Assembly (NCBI RefSeq): GCF_003664255.1
Contig: NZ_RCCV01000004.1
Location: 744,001 to 808,000, forward strand
Origin: Micromonospora sp. M71_S20
Lineage (GTDB): Bacteria > Actinomycetota > Actinomycetes > Mycobacteriales > Micromonosporaceae
DNA length: 64,000 bases
Direction: 5' to 3'
Within the stretch, counting starts at the first letter, position 1. Every line of letters starts with the position of its first letter. Both the position numbers and the translations under genes were made by a program. Below the pieces are notes generated by a model. The model saw only the letters and a program-made list of their open reading frames with translations, was not told the DNA's origin and ran no database searches. Positions 26,518 through 34,683 of this stretch are shown here, in pieces.

Positions 26518-29139
26518 ATGACATCTCGCGCCATATCCGTACGCCCGACGCCGCCGCCGGGGCGACCCGCCCGGCGGTTGCTCATCGGTCTCGCGCTGCT
26601 CCTCGTCGCGGCGCTCACCCCCGCCGCGACGCCCCCGGCGCAGGCCGCCCCGAGCCTGCTGTCCCAGGGACGGCCCGCGACCGCCTCGTCGACGGAGAAC
26701 GCCGGCACCCCGGCGGCCGCCGCGGTCGACGGCGACGCCGGCACCCGCTGGGCCAGCGCCTTCAGCGACCCGCAGTGGATCCAGGTCGACCTCGGCGCCC
26801 GGGCCAACCTCAGCCAGGTGGTCCTGTCCTGGGAGGGCGCCTACGGCCGGGCCTTCACGATCCAGACCTCCGACGACGGCGCGGCCTGGACGACCGTGCA
26901 CAGCACCACCGCCGGCACCGGCGGCACCCAGACCCTGGACGTCGCGGGCGCCGGCCGGTACGTCCGGATGCACGGCACCGCGCGCGGCACCGGCTACGGC
27001 TACTCCCTCTGGGAGTTCCAGGTCTACGGGGAGGCCGGCGGCACCGCGCCCACCTGCGGCAGCGCCAACGTCGCCCAGGGCCGGCCGGCCACCGCGTCGT
27101 CGGTGGAGAACGCCGGCCTCCCCGCCTCGGCGGCGGTCGACGGCAACCCGGGCACCCGCTGGGCCAGCGCCGCCGCGGACCCCCAGTGGCTGCGGGTGGA
27201 CCTGGGCTCCGTGCGGTCGATCTGCCGCGTGGTGCTGGCCTGGGAGGCCGCCCACGCGCGGGCGTTCCAGCTCCAGACCTCGGTCGACGGCAGCGCCTGG
27301 ACCACCGTGTACGGCACCACCACCGGCACCGGGGGCAGCCAGTCGCTCGCCGTCACCGGCAGCGGCCGCTACCTGCGGGTGTACGGCACGGCGCGAGCCA
27401 CCACCTACGGCTACTCGCTCTGGGAGCTGGCGGTGAACGTGCCGGGCGACGACGCCCCGCCGGTGGAGCCCACCGACCCCCGCAACCCGAACTTCGGGCC
27501 GAACACCTTCGTCTTCGACCCGTCCACCCCGACCGCCACCATCCAGAGCCGGCTGAACACGATCTTCACGCAGCAGGAGCGCAACCAGTTCGGCCCCGAG
27601 CGCTACGCCGTGCTGTTCAAGCCCGGCACCTACACCGCCGACGTCAACCTCGGCTTCTTCACCCAGGTCGCCGGTCTCGGCATGAGCCCGGACGACGTCA
27701 ACCTCAACGGCCACGTACGCGCCGAGGCGTTCTGGATGGGCGGCAACGCCACGCAGAACTTCTGGCGGGCCGCCGAGAACCTCTCGGTGACCCTGCCGGC
27801 CGGGGTGACCGTGGAGCGGTGGGCGGTCTCGCAGGCCGCGCCGTACCGGCGGATGCACCTGCGCGGCGCGCAGAACCAGATCCAGCTGTGGAACGGCGGC
27901 GACGGCTGGTCCAGCGGCGGCCTGATGGCCGACACCAGGATCGACGGCCTGGTCGTCTCCGGGTCGCAGCAGCAGTGGTACTCGCGCAACAGCGAGTTCG
28001 GCGGCTGGACCGGCTCGGTGTGGAACATGGTCTTCCAGGGCGTCACCGGCGCCCCGCCGCCGCACTTCCCCAACCCCTCGCACACCGTCATCCCGCAGAC
28101 CCCCCAGGTGCGGGAGAAGCCCTTCCTCTACGTCGACGGCACCGGCGAGTACCGCGTCTTCGTGCCCGCGCTGCGCACCAACTCCACCGGCACCAGCTGG
28201 TACGGCAGGACCCCGGCCGGCTCGTCCATCTCCCTCAGCCAGTTCTACGTCGTGCGGCCGGGCACCGGCGCGGCCACCATCAACGCCGCGCTCGCCCAGG
28301 GCCGGCACCTGCTGTTCACCCCGGGCGTGCACCGGGTCACCGAGCCGATCCGGGTGGACCGCCCCGACACGGTGGTCCTCGGCCTCGGCCTGGCAACCGT
28401 CCAGGCCGACAACGGCGCCGTCGCGATGCGGGTCGCCGACGTGGACGGCGTGAAGGTGGCGGGCATCATGTTCGAGGCCGGCCAGGTGAACTCGCCGGTG
28501 CTCATGGAGGTCGGCCCGCCCGGCTCGGCGGCGAGCCACGCGGCCAACCCGACCTCGCTGCACGACGTCTTCTTCCGCATCGGCGGGCCGGGCGTCGGCC
28601 GGGCCACCAACACGTTGACCGTCAACAGCGACCACGTGATCGGTGACCACATGTGGCTCTGGCGCGCCGACCACGGCGACGGGGTCGGCTGGACGGTGAA
28701 CACCGCCGACACGGGCCTGACGGTCAACGGCGACGACGTGACCATGTACGGCCTCTTCGTCGAGCACTACCAGCGGTACCAGACGGTGTGGAACGGCAAC
28801 GGGGGCCGGACGTACTTCTACCAGAACGAGATGCCGTACGACCCGCCGAACCAGGCCGCCTGGATGAACGGGGCCACCCGCGGCTACGCGGCGTACAAGG
28901 TGGCCGACTCGGTGAGCACCCACCAGGCGTGGGGGATGGGCAGCTACTGCTACTTCAACGTCGACCCCTCGGTCGTCGCCGACCGGGCCATCGAGGCACC
29001 GACGAGCCCGAACGTCCGGTTCACCAACATGGTCACCGTCTCCCTCGGTGGCGTGGGCACCATCAACCGGGTGGTCAACGGCACCGGCGGCACCGCCAAC
29101 GCGGCCAATCAGCAGGTGTACCTCACGACCTACCCGTGA
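26518..29139 (+). CDS. Large secreted protein: two discoidin (F5/8 type C) domains plus beta-helix
   Basis: 873 aa from ATG 26518 (AGGCGAAG upstream). A signal peptide (RRLLIGLALLLVAALTP ... AQAAP) is followed by two CBM32/discoidin repeats. Each starts like QGRPATASS.ENAG.PA.AAVDG and contains GTRWASA..DPQW..VDLG; they cover about residues 45-165 and 180-305. From about residue 320 a beta-helix begins with FKPGTYTADVNLGFFTQVAG and runs to the C-terminus. It belongs to a common actinobacterial secreted family annotated only by its discoidin domain. I cannot name its substrate: polysaccharide binding and cleavage is likely, activity unproven. Confidence 0.85.
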   Translation: MTSRAISVRPTPPPGRPARRLLIGLALLLVAALTPAATPPAQAAPSLLSQGRPATASSTENAGTPAAAAVDGDAGTRWASAFSDPQWIQVDLGARANLSQVVLSWEGAYGRAFTIQTSDDGAAWTTVHSTTAGTGGTQTLDVAGAGRYVRMHGTARGTGYGYSLWEFQVYGEAGGTAPTCGSANVAQGRPATASSVENAGLPASAAVDGNPGTRWASAAADPQWLRVDLGSVRSICRVVLAWEAAHARAFQLQTSVDGSAWTTVYGTTTGTGGSQSLAVTGSGRYLRVYGTARATTYGYSLWELAVNVPGDDAPPVEPTDPRNPNFGPNTFVFDPSTPTATIQSRLNTIFTQQERNQFGPERYAVLFKPGTYTADVNLGFFTQVAGLGMSPDDVNLNGHVRAEAFWMGGNATQNFWRAAENLSVTLPAGVTVERWAVSQAAPYRRMHLRGAQNQIQLWNGGDGWSSGGLMADTRIDGLVVSGSQQQWYSRNSEFGGWTGSVWNMVFQGVTGAPPPHFPNPSHTVIPQTPQVREKPFLYVDGTGEYRVFVPALRTNSTGTSWYGRTPAGSSISLSQFYVVRPGTGAATINAALAQGRHLLFTPGVHRVTEPIRVDRPDTVVLGLGLATVQADNGAVAMRVADVDGVKVAGIMFEAGQVNSPVLMEVGPPGSAASHAANPTSLHDVFFRIGGPGVGRATNTLTVNSDHVIGDHMWLWRADHGDGVGWTVNTADTGLTVNGDDVTMYGLFVEHYQRYQTVWNGNGGRTYFYQNEMPYDPPNQAAWMNGATRGYAAYKVADSVSTHQAWGMGSYCYFNVDPSVVADRAIEAPTSPNVRFTNMVTVSLGGVGTINRVVNGTGGTANAANQQVYLTTYP

Positions 29140-29150
29140 CCCGTACGGCG

Positions 29151-29184
29151 GCGGGCCCGGCCGGATCGTCCCGGCCGGGCCCGC
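29151..29184. terminator. Hairpin terminator after the discoidin gene
   Basis: Perfect 14-base stem GCGGGCCCGGCCGG with complement 29171-29184 and a 6-base loop, 12 bases after the stop codon. Confidence 0.75.
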
Positions 29185-29255
29185 GCCCCTTCCTGCGCCC
29201 CGCGATCCCCGGACCGGCCCGCCGGATGGCCAGCGTCACTTCACCGAATAAAACA

Positions 29256-29291
29256 TTGCAGGACCTGCAAGATCGCTAGTAGGGTCCTCGC
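29256..29291 (+). promoter_or_regulatory. TetR operator and leaderless promoter
   Basis: Perfect palindrome TTGCAGG-A-CCTGCAA (29256-29270). Its left half doubles as a -35 box (TTGCAG), with TAGGGT (29280-29285) 18 bases on. The predicted start point falls at about the GTG of the TetR gene. Fits autoregulation of a TetR/exporter pair. Confidence 0.65.
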
Positions 29292-29912
29292 GTGACATCC
29301 GCCGGAACCGAACCCGCTCCCGGGCGGCGCGACCGCAAGAAGCGCCAGACCCGGGCCGCGCTGACCGAGGCGGCCCTGCGCCTGGTGGCCGAGCGCGGAC
29401 TGGCCCAGGTGACGGTGGAGGAGATCAGCGAGGCGGCCGACGTCTCCCCGCGCACCTTCTTCAACTACTTCGCCTGCAAGGACGACGCCCTGGTCGGCGA
29501 CCAGGCGGACCACGCGGCGCGCCTGGTCGCCCGGCTGGCCGCCGTGCCGCCCGAGGTGCCGGTGCTGACCGCGCTGCGGACCGCCCTCGACGAGGTCATC
29601 GACGAGGTGCGCGCCGAGCGTGAGCTGTGGTGCCTGCGGATGGACGTGGTGACGCGCAATCCCGCGCTGCTGCCCCGCCTGCTGGCCGGCAACGCCGAGA
29701 CGGAACGCGCCATCGTCGAGGTCGTCGCGGCGCGGGTGGGCGTCGATGCCGACCACGGCTACCCGGCGCTGGTCACCGCCGTGACGGGCGCTGCGCTGCG
29801 CCACGCCATGACCCGGTGGGCCGCCCACCCCGACCGGCCGGACCTGGCCGACCTCGTCGACGAGGCGTTCGCCGCCCTCGCTGCGGGGCTGCCGCAACCC
29901 GACCGGTCCTGA
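29292..29912 (+). CDS. TetR family regulator
   Basis: 206 aa from GTG 29292. The helix-turn-helix VTVEEISEAADVSPRTFFNYF lies at about residues 38-58. The C-terminal part resembles the TetR type with LxxAL helices and probably binds a small toxic molecule. It sits in front of, and probably co-transcribed with, the DHA2 exporter gene. The palindrome on its own promoter points to autorepression that also controls the exporter. Confidence 0.92.
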   Translation: MTSAGTEPAPGRRDRKKRQTRAALTEAALRLVAERGLAQVTVEEISEAADVSPRTFFNYFACKDDALVGDQADHAARLVARLAAVPPEVPVLTALRTALDEVIDEVRAERELWCLRMDVVTRNPALLPRLLAGNAETERAIVEVVAARVGVDADHGYPALVTAVTGAALRHAMTRWAAHPDRPDLADLVDEAFAALAAGLPQPDRS

Positions 29913-29978
29913 CCCGCAAGCCCCTTCCGGGAAAGGCGCCCGGGAGGCCGTGAAACCCGTACCCGGTAAGGAAGGTCA

Positions 29979-31571
29979 ATGACCGCCACCGTGCCCGCCA
30001 AGACCCCCGAGGTCGGCGCCGGCCGCATGTCCCGCCGCGAGGTGCTCCAGGCACTCTCCGGCCTGATGGTCGGCATGTTCGTGTCGATCCTCGCCTCCAC
30101 GGTCGTGGCGAACGCGCTGCCGCGCATCATCGCCGACCTCGACGGCACCCAGACCGTCTACACCTGGATCGTCACCACCGAGCTGCTGGCCATGACGGCG
30201 ACCGTGCCGCTGTGGGGCAAGATGGCCGACCTCTACAGCAAGAAGCTGCTGATCCAGCTCTCCCTCGGCCTCTTCGTGATCGGCTCGCTGATCGCCGGGC
30301 TGACCCCGAATGTCGAGGTGCTGCTGGTCAGCCGGGTCGTGCAGGGCATCGGCGCCGGTGGCATGACCGCCCTGGCCACCATCGTGATGGCGGCCATGAT
30401 CCCGCCCCGCGAGCTGGGGCGCTACGCCGGCATCTTCGGCGCCGTGTTCGGCGTCGGCACCATCGCCGGCCCGCTGATCGGCGGCGTGCTCGTGGACACC
30501 TCCTGGCTCGGCTGGCGCTGGTGCTTCCTGATCGGCGTCCCGTTCACCCTGCTCTCGATCGTCCTGCTCCAGCGCACCCTGCACCTGCCGGTTACCCGCC
30601 GCAAGGTGAAGATCGACTGGCTCGGCGCGCTGCTCATCACCTCCGGGGTCTCCACCGTGCTGGTCTGGTCGTCGCTGGCCGGAAACAAGTTCGCCTGGGC
30701 CTCGGGGTGGACGGCGCTGATGGTGGGCGGCGGCCTCGTCCTGCTGGCGCTGGCGGTCTGGGTGGAGTCCCGCGCGGCGGAGCCGATCGTGCCGCTGGAC
30801 ATCTTCCGCAACCGGACGGTCTCGCTGACCACCGTCGCCAGCATCCTGGTCGGTGTGGCGATGTTCGGCGGCACCGTCTTCCTGTCCCAGTACTTCCAGC
30901 TCTCGCTGGGCAAGTCGCCGACGGTGGCGGGGCTGATGAGCCTGCCGATGATCCTGGGCCTGCTGGTCTCGTCGACGGTGGCCGGCCAGCTGATCACGAA
31001 GTACGGCCGCTGGAAGCGTTACCTGGTGGCCGGCGCCGCCGTGATGGTCGCCGGCATGCTGCTGCTGGCCACCATCGACGCCCAGACCAGCATCGTGCTG
31101 CTCAGCGTCTACATGGCGGTGCTCGGCGTCGGCGTCGGCATGCTCATGCAGAACCTGGTGCTCGCGGCGCAGAACGACGTGCCGGCACACGAGCTGGGCG
31201 CGGCCACCTCGGTGCTGACCTTCTTCCGCAGCATGGGCGGCACGATCGGCGTCAGCGCGCTCGGCGCGGTGCTGGCGAACCGGGTCGCGACGCTGAGCGC
31301 GGAGAAGCTCGGTCCGCTGACCGGCGGCGCCACGGGCGGGGAGGGCTCCACCGAGGTGCCCGACCTGTCCGCCCTGCCCGAGCCGGTGTTGAAGATCATC
31401 CAGGACGTGTACGGGACCGCCACCGGCGAGCTGTTCCTGGTGGCCACCCCCTTCGCGGTGCTCGCCCTGGTGGTGGTGCTGTTCATCCGGGAGAAGCCGC
31501 TGCACACCCTCAGTGGTGACGAGCGGCGGGCCCGGGAGGAGGCGGCCGCCGTCGTGCCCGGCGCGCACTGA
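29979..31571 (+). CDS. MFS multidrug exporter, DHA2/EmrB-QacA type (14 TM)
   Basis: 530 aa, ATG 29979 with AAGGAAGG upstream. Motif A-like GKMADLYSKK in loop 2-3, and exporter motif C GTIAGPLIGG in helix 5. Fourteen hydrophobic segments and an extended C-terminal loop before the last helix. Proton-driven efflux of drugs or a natural product. It may give resistance to a compound sensed by the TetR; no biosynthetic genes adjoin it. Confidence 0.93.
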   Translation: MTATVPAKTPEVGAGRMSRREVLQALSGLMVGMFVSILASTVVANALPRIIADLDGTQTVYTWIVTTELLAMTATVPLWGKMADLYSKKLLIQLSLGLFVIGSLIAGLTPNVEVLLVSRVVQGIGAGGMTALATIVMAAMIPPRELGRYAGIFGAVFGVGTIAGPLIGGVLVDTSWLGWRWCFLIGVPFTLLSIVLLQRTLHLPVTRRKVKIDWLGALLITSGVSTVLVWSSLAGNKFAWASGWTALMVGGGLVLLALAVWVESRAAEPIVPLDIFRNRTVSLTTVASILVGVAMFGGTVFLSQYFQLSLGKSPTVAGLMSLPMILGLLVSSTVAGQLITKYGRWKRYLVAGAAVMVAGMLLLATIDAQTSIVLLSVYMAVLGVGVGMLMQNLVLAAQNDVPAHELGAATSVLTFFRSMGGTIGVSALGAVLANRVATLSAEKLGPLTGGATGGEGSTEVPDLSALPEPVLKIIQDVYGTATGELFLVATPFAVLALVVVLFIREKPLHTLSGDERRAREEAAAVVPGAH

Positions 31572-31583
31572 GTCACCCGCCGA

Positions 31584-31617
31584 GGGGCGGTCCGGATCCG
31601 TTCCGGGCCGCCCCTTT
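31584..31617. terminator. Hairpin terminator after the exporter gene
   Basis: GGGGCGG (31584-31590) pairs with CCGCCCC, with extra internal pairs and a short TTTC tail, 13 bases after the stop. Confidence 0.65.
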
Positions 31618-31736
31618 CGCGTGCCGGCAGCCGCCCGTCCGGCTGCGTCCGGCCGCCGATCCGGCCGTGCGCCGGGCCGCCCGTCCGGCAGCGAGGCGGA
31701 CGTCGTTCCGCCCGCCCGCCGCATTGACGCCTTTGA

Positions 31737-31785
31737 TTGACAGGTGATGAACGGCACGTTACGGTCGCTCGGGAAAGCGCTTTCC
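31737..31785 (+). promoter_or_regulatory. Promoter and operator of the pectate lyase gene
   Basis: TTGACA (31737-31742), 17-base spacer, TACGGT (31760-31765): a near-consensus promoter. The predicted start point (about 31772) coincides with the perfect 14-base palindrome GGAAAGCGCTTTCC (31772-31785), a LacI-family-type site that would block initiation until the inducing sugar is present. Confidence 0.75.
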
Positions 31786-31824
31786 ACCTCACCCGCCTGC
31801 CCCACCACCCTCAGGAGGCCAGTC

Positions 31825-33561
31825 ATGGAAAGGCCGGACCCCCCACGTCCGTCGTACCGGAAGAGGTGGCCCGTCGTCGGCGGCGCGGTCGCCGTGCTCA
31901 CCGCCGCCAGCCTCGTCCTCTCGCCGACGGCCGGCGCCGCCACCGCCTTCTCGGCCGACTTCGAGGACGGCAGCATCGCCGGCTGGTCCAAGTCGGGCGG
32001 CACCTGGTCGGTCGTGCCCGACGGCTCCCAGGTGGCGCGGCAGTCCAGCACCTCCAGCGAGAACGCCCGACTCTTCAACGCCTCGACCGCCCTCACCGAC
32101 TACACCGTCCAGGCCCGGGTCAAGCCCGTGAGCCTGGGCGCCAACGGCTTCGTCGGGCTGCTCGCCCGCGCCTCCGGCTCGACGACGTTCCACCGGTTGG
32201 CCCTGCTGCCGGGCCGGGTCGAGTTGCAGGCGGTCAACGGCAGCTCCGTGACCGTGCTGGGCAGCTCCGCGCGGACCGTCAGCAACGGCACCTGGTACAC
32301 CCTCTCGCTCACCGCCAGCGGCTCCGTGGTCAGCGCGTCGGTCGACGGCACGCAGTTCGCCTCGCGATCCGCGTCGGGCCCCGCCGCCGGCCGCATCGGC
32401 CTGCAGACCGCGTACTCCTCGGCGTCCTTCGACGACTTGGTGGTGACCACCGGGTCCACCCCGCCCCCGACGACCGCGCCCCCGACGCCCACCACCGCAC
32501 CGCCCACCACCGCGCCCCCGACGACGCCGCCGCCCACCACCCCGCCCCCGACCACGCCGCCGCCCACCACACCCCCACCCGGCGGCAACGCGCCCGGCCT
32601 CCAGGGCTTCGCCACCATGACCGGCCACGGCCGGACCGGCACGAACGGCGGAGCGGGCGGCCCGACGGTGACCGTCAGCAGCTACGCACAGCTCGCCGCG
32701 GCCGTGGCCGACGACGCGCCGCGCATCGTCCGCGTCTCCGGCACGATCACCGGCACCGGCGCCAAGATGCTGGACGTCGGCTCCAACAAGACGATCATCG
32801 GGGTCGGCTCCACCGCCACGATCAGCGGCTTCGGCCTCGACGTCAACGGCTGGGGCCCGGACGAGGTGGCCTGGGGCGGGGACCTCTGCGACCCCGCCGA
32901 GCGGAGCCAGTTCACCCACGTCCAGAACGTGATCATCCGTAACCTGACGTTCCGCAGCTCGCCGGACGACTCGATCAACGTCCAGTGCTACTCGCACCAC
33001 GTGTGGATCGACCACAACACCTTCCACCCCTCGACGGACGGCTCGGTGGACGTCAAGCGCGGCTCCGACCTCGTCACCGTGTCGTACAACCGGTTCGTCG
33101 GCACCGACAAGTCGATGCTGCTGGGCCACAGCGACAGCAACGGCGCCCAGGACACCGGCTACCTGCGCGCGACCTACCACCACAACTGGTTCGACGGCTC
33201 CAACACCCGCCACCCCCGGGTGCGCTTCGGCTACGCCCACGTGTTCGGCAACTTCGTGGAGGTCGACGACTACTTCATCGGCCTCGGCGTCGGCGGCCAG
33301 GTCTACGCCGAGAGCAACCACGTGAAGAGCGCGAAGACGATCACCGAGGACTTCGGCGACACCCGCCTGACCTGGACGGGCACGAACTTCTACGACAAGG
33401 CCACCATCACCCGGGCGAACGACTCCGGCAAGACGATGGACGACTGGCTGCGGATCGACAACACCGTCGCCCGGCCCCCGTACGCGTACACGGCCGGATC
33501 CGCCTCCGCCACGCCGCCCGCCGCGGGCGCGGGGGTGGGCGGCGCGGACCAGCTGCCGTGA
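31825..33561 (+). CDS. Secreted pectate lyase, polysaccharide lyase family 1, with N-terminal sandwich domain
   Basis: 578 aa from ATG 31825, directly behind AGGAGG (31813-31818). Signal peptide, then a concanavalin-like/DUF1080-type domain (about residues 45-205, beginning FSADFEDGSIAGWSKSGGTW). A Pro-Thr linker of repeated TTPPP units follows (about 210-250), then the PL1 beta-helix. VWIDHNTFHPSTDGSVDVKR holds the calcium site and TRHPRVRFG the catalytic Arg. It cleaves pectate outside the cell by beta-elimination. It carries its own sugar-type operator and, like the ricin/beta-helix gene, points to plant-material degradation. Confidence 0.94.
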   Translation: MERPDPPRPSYRKRWPVVGGAVAVLTAASLVLSPTAGAATAFSADFEDGSIAGWSKSGGTWSVVPDGSQVARQSSTSSENARLFNASTALTDYTVQARVKPVSLGANGFVGLLARASGSTTFHRLALLPGRVELQAVNGSSVTVLGSSARTVSNGTWYTLSLTASGSVVSASVDGTQFASRSASGPAAGRIGLQTAYSSASFDDLVVTTGSTPPPTTAPPTPTTAPPTTAPPTTPPPTTPPPTTPPPTTPPPGGNAPGLQGFATMTGHGRTGTNGGAGGPTVTVSSYAQLAAAVADDAPRIVRVSGTITGTGAKMLDVGSNKTIIGVGSTATISGFGLDVNGWGPDEVAWGGDLCDPAERSQFTHVQNVIIRNLTFRSSPDDSINVQCYSHHVWIDHNTFHPSTDGSVDVKRGSDLVTVSYNRFVGTDKSMLLGHSDSNGAQDTGYLRATYHHNWFDGSNTRHPRVRFGYAHVFGNFVEVDDYFIGLGVGGQVYAESNHVKSAKTITEDFGDTRLTWTGTNFYDKATITRANDSGKTMDDWLRIDNTVARPPYAYTAGSASATPPAAGAGVGGADQLP

Positions 33562-33602
33562 CGGTGCCGCCGGCCGTTCCGGGCGACCCGGACTGAACCG
33601 GC

Positions 33603-33645
33603 CGTCGGTGGGGGCGGGCGAGCACCAGGCCCGCCCCCACCGACG
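33603..33645. terminator. Bidirectional hairpin terminator
   Basis: 17-base perfect stem (33603-33619 with 33629-33645), 9-base loop, between the convergent pectate lyase and radical SAM genes. Confidence 0.75.
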
Positions 33646-33750
33646 CGTGCCACGTGGCAGCGGCCCAGCCGCGTCGGCATGTGCCAGCAACCCAGCCGCG
33701 TGGCAGGTGCCCCCCGTCCCGGCGCGTGCCGGCCGGCAGAGCCCGCCCTG
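33645..33750. repeat. Degenerate tandem repeat, unit about 26 bases
   Basis: Units start with CGCGT at about 33645, 33671, 33698 and 33724. The first two share GCCA...CCCAGC and the later ones diverge. It lies in the gap before the radical SAM stop at 33757. No coding sense seen. Confidence 0.5.
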
Positions 33751-33756
33751 GGCGTG

Positions 33757-34683
33757 TTACGCCGGCAGCGGCCCCGGCGCGGGGACCGGCGTCGGGCGGC
33801 GCTGCGGCGCGGGGACCGGCACCGGGCGGCGTACCGACGGCCAGGCCGCCGGGATGCGTTCCAGGACCCCGCCGGCGAAGACGTCCCGCAGGCCGAGCGG
33901 CTTGAGGTGGACGTACCCGATGTGGCAGTCGCAGATCGCGTTGCCGCACGGCCGCGGCCGCAGGGCCGAGCGCCACGACCCGTCGTAGAGGTTGCCGATC
34001 GGCTCGTCGATGAAGTGGCAGCGGCGCACCGTGCCGTCGCCACGCACCGAGATCGCCGTCTCGCCCGCGTGGCAGGGACGGTCGAGCGAAACGTGTGGGC
34101 GGACGCTGTAGCCGAACAGCGGGTCCAGCTCCGTCCAGATCGCCTCCTCGCCCGCGTCGTAGCGCCGGCCCTCGGCGGCGTTCACCCACAGATAGACCTC
34201 GGCGGGCAGGGCGGCCCGCAGCGCCCGGGCCTCGGCGAGGTGCTCCGGCAGGCCGACCACCCCGACCGAGTACCGGACGCCCAGCTCGGACAGCCGGGCG
34301 CAGCGGCCCAGGAAGCGGTCCCGGTCCACCTGGCCGGGATGGTAGGTCGTCCACAGGGCGGCGGCGCGCGGGTCGGCGTCGGCCAGCCAGTCCACCCGGG
34401 CGGCGAGGTTGGTCTGGATGACCACCCGCTCGACGTGCGGCAGGTGCGACAGCGACACCATCGCGTCCCGGTACCAGCGGCGGGTCAGCCCCTCGCCCCA
34501 CGGGGTGAACAGCACCGACAGCCGCACGTCGGTGGTGGCCGCCACCCAGCCGGCGAACCGGTCCAGCGCCGCCCGGTCGGCGCGCAGCAACTCCGGTGGG
34601 TCGCGCCGCTTGGCGAACGGGCAGTACGGGCAGTCGTAGTTGCAGCTCGCCAGGGGACCCCGGTAGAGGATCGCCAGGTTCAC
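33757..34683 (-). CDS. STM4011-family radical SAM protein
   Basis: 308 aa from GTG 34683, overlapping the upstream stop by GTGA. The radical SAM cluster motif SCNYDCPYCPF lies at residues 13-23 (CxxxCxxC), followed by a TIM-barrel half with LFTPWGEG. A C-terminal Cys group is present (DRPCHAGETAISVRGDGTVRRC and CGNAICDCHIGYVH), suggestive of an auxiliary Fe-S cluster of SPASM/twitch type. It ends in a Pro-rich tail. The family is known only by its Salmonella locus tag; function unknown. Last gene of the six-gene operon; with its sister radical SAM it probably modifies a protein or peptide (inference). Confidence 0.88.
   Translation of the reverse strand: MNLAILYRGPLASCNYDCPYCPFAKRRDPPELLRADRAALDRFAGWVAATTDVRLSVLFTPWGEGLTRRWYRDAMVSLSHLPHVERVVIQTNLAARVDWLADADPRAAALWTTYHPGQVDRDRFLGRCARLSELGVRYSVGVVGLPEHLAEARALRAALPAEVYLWVNAAEGRRYDAGEEAIWTELDPLFGYSVRPHVSLDRPCHAGETAISVRGDGTVRRCHFIDEPIGNLYDGSWRSALRPRPCGNAICDCHIGYVHLKPLGLRDVFAGGVLERIPAAWPSVRRPVPVPAPQRRPTPVPAPGPLPA

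Noticed and set aside
32457..32590. Tandem repeat of CCGCCCACCACC units, possibly a CRISPR-like or satellite array
   Set aside because: It is in frame and encodes the Pro-Thr linker of the pectate lyase.
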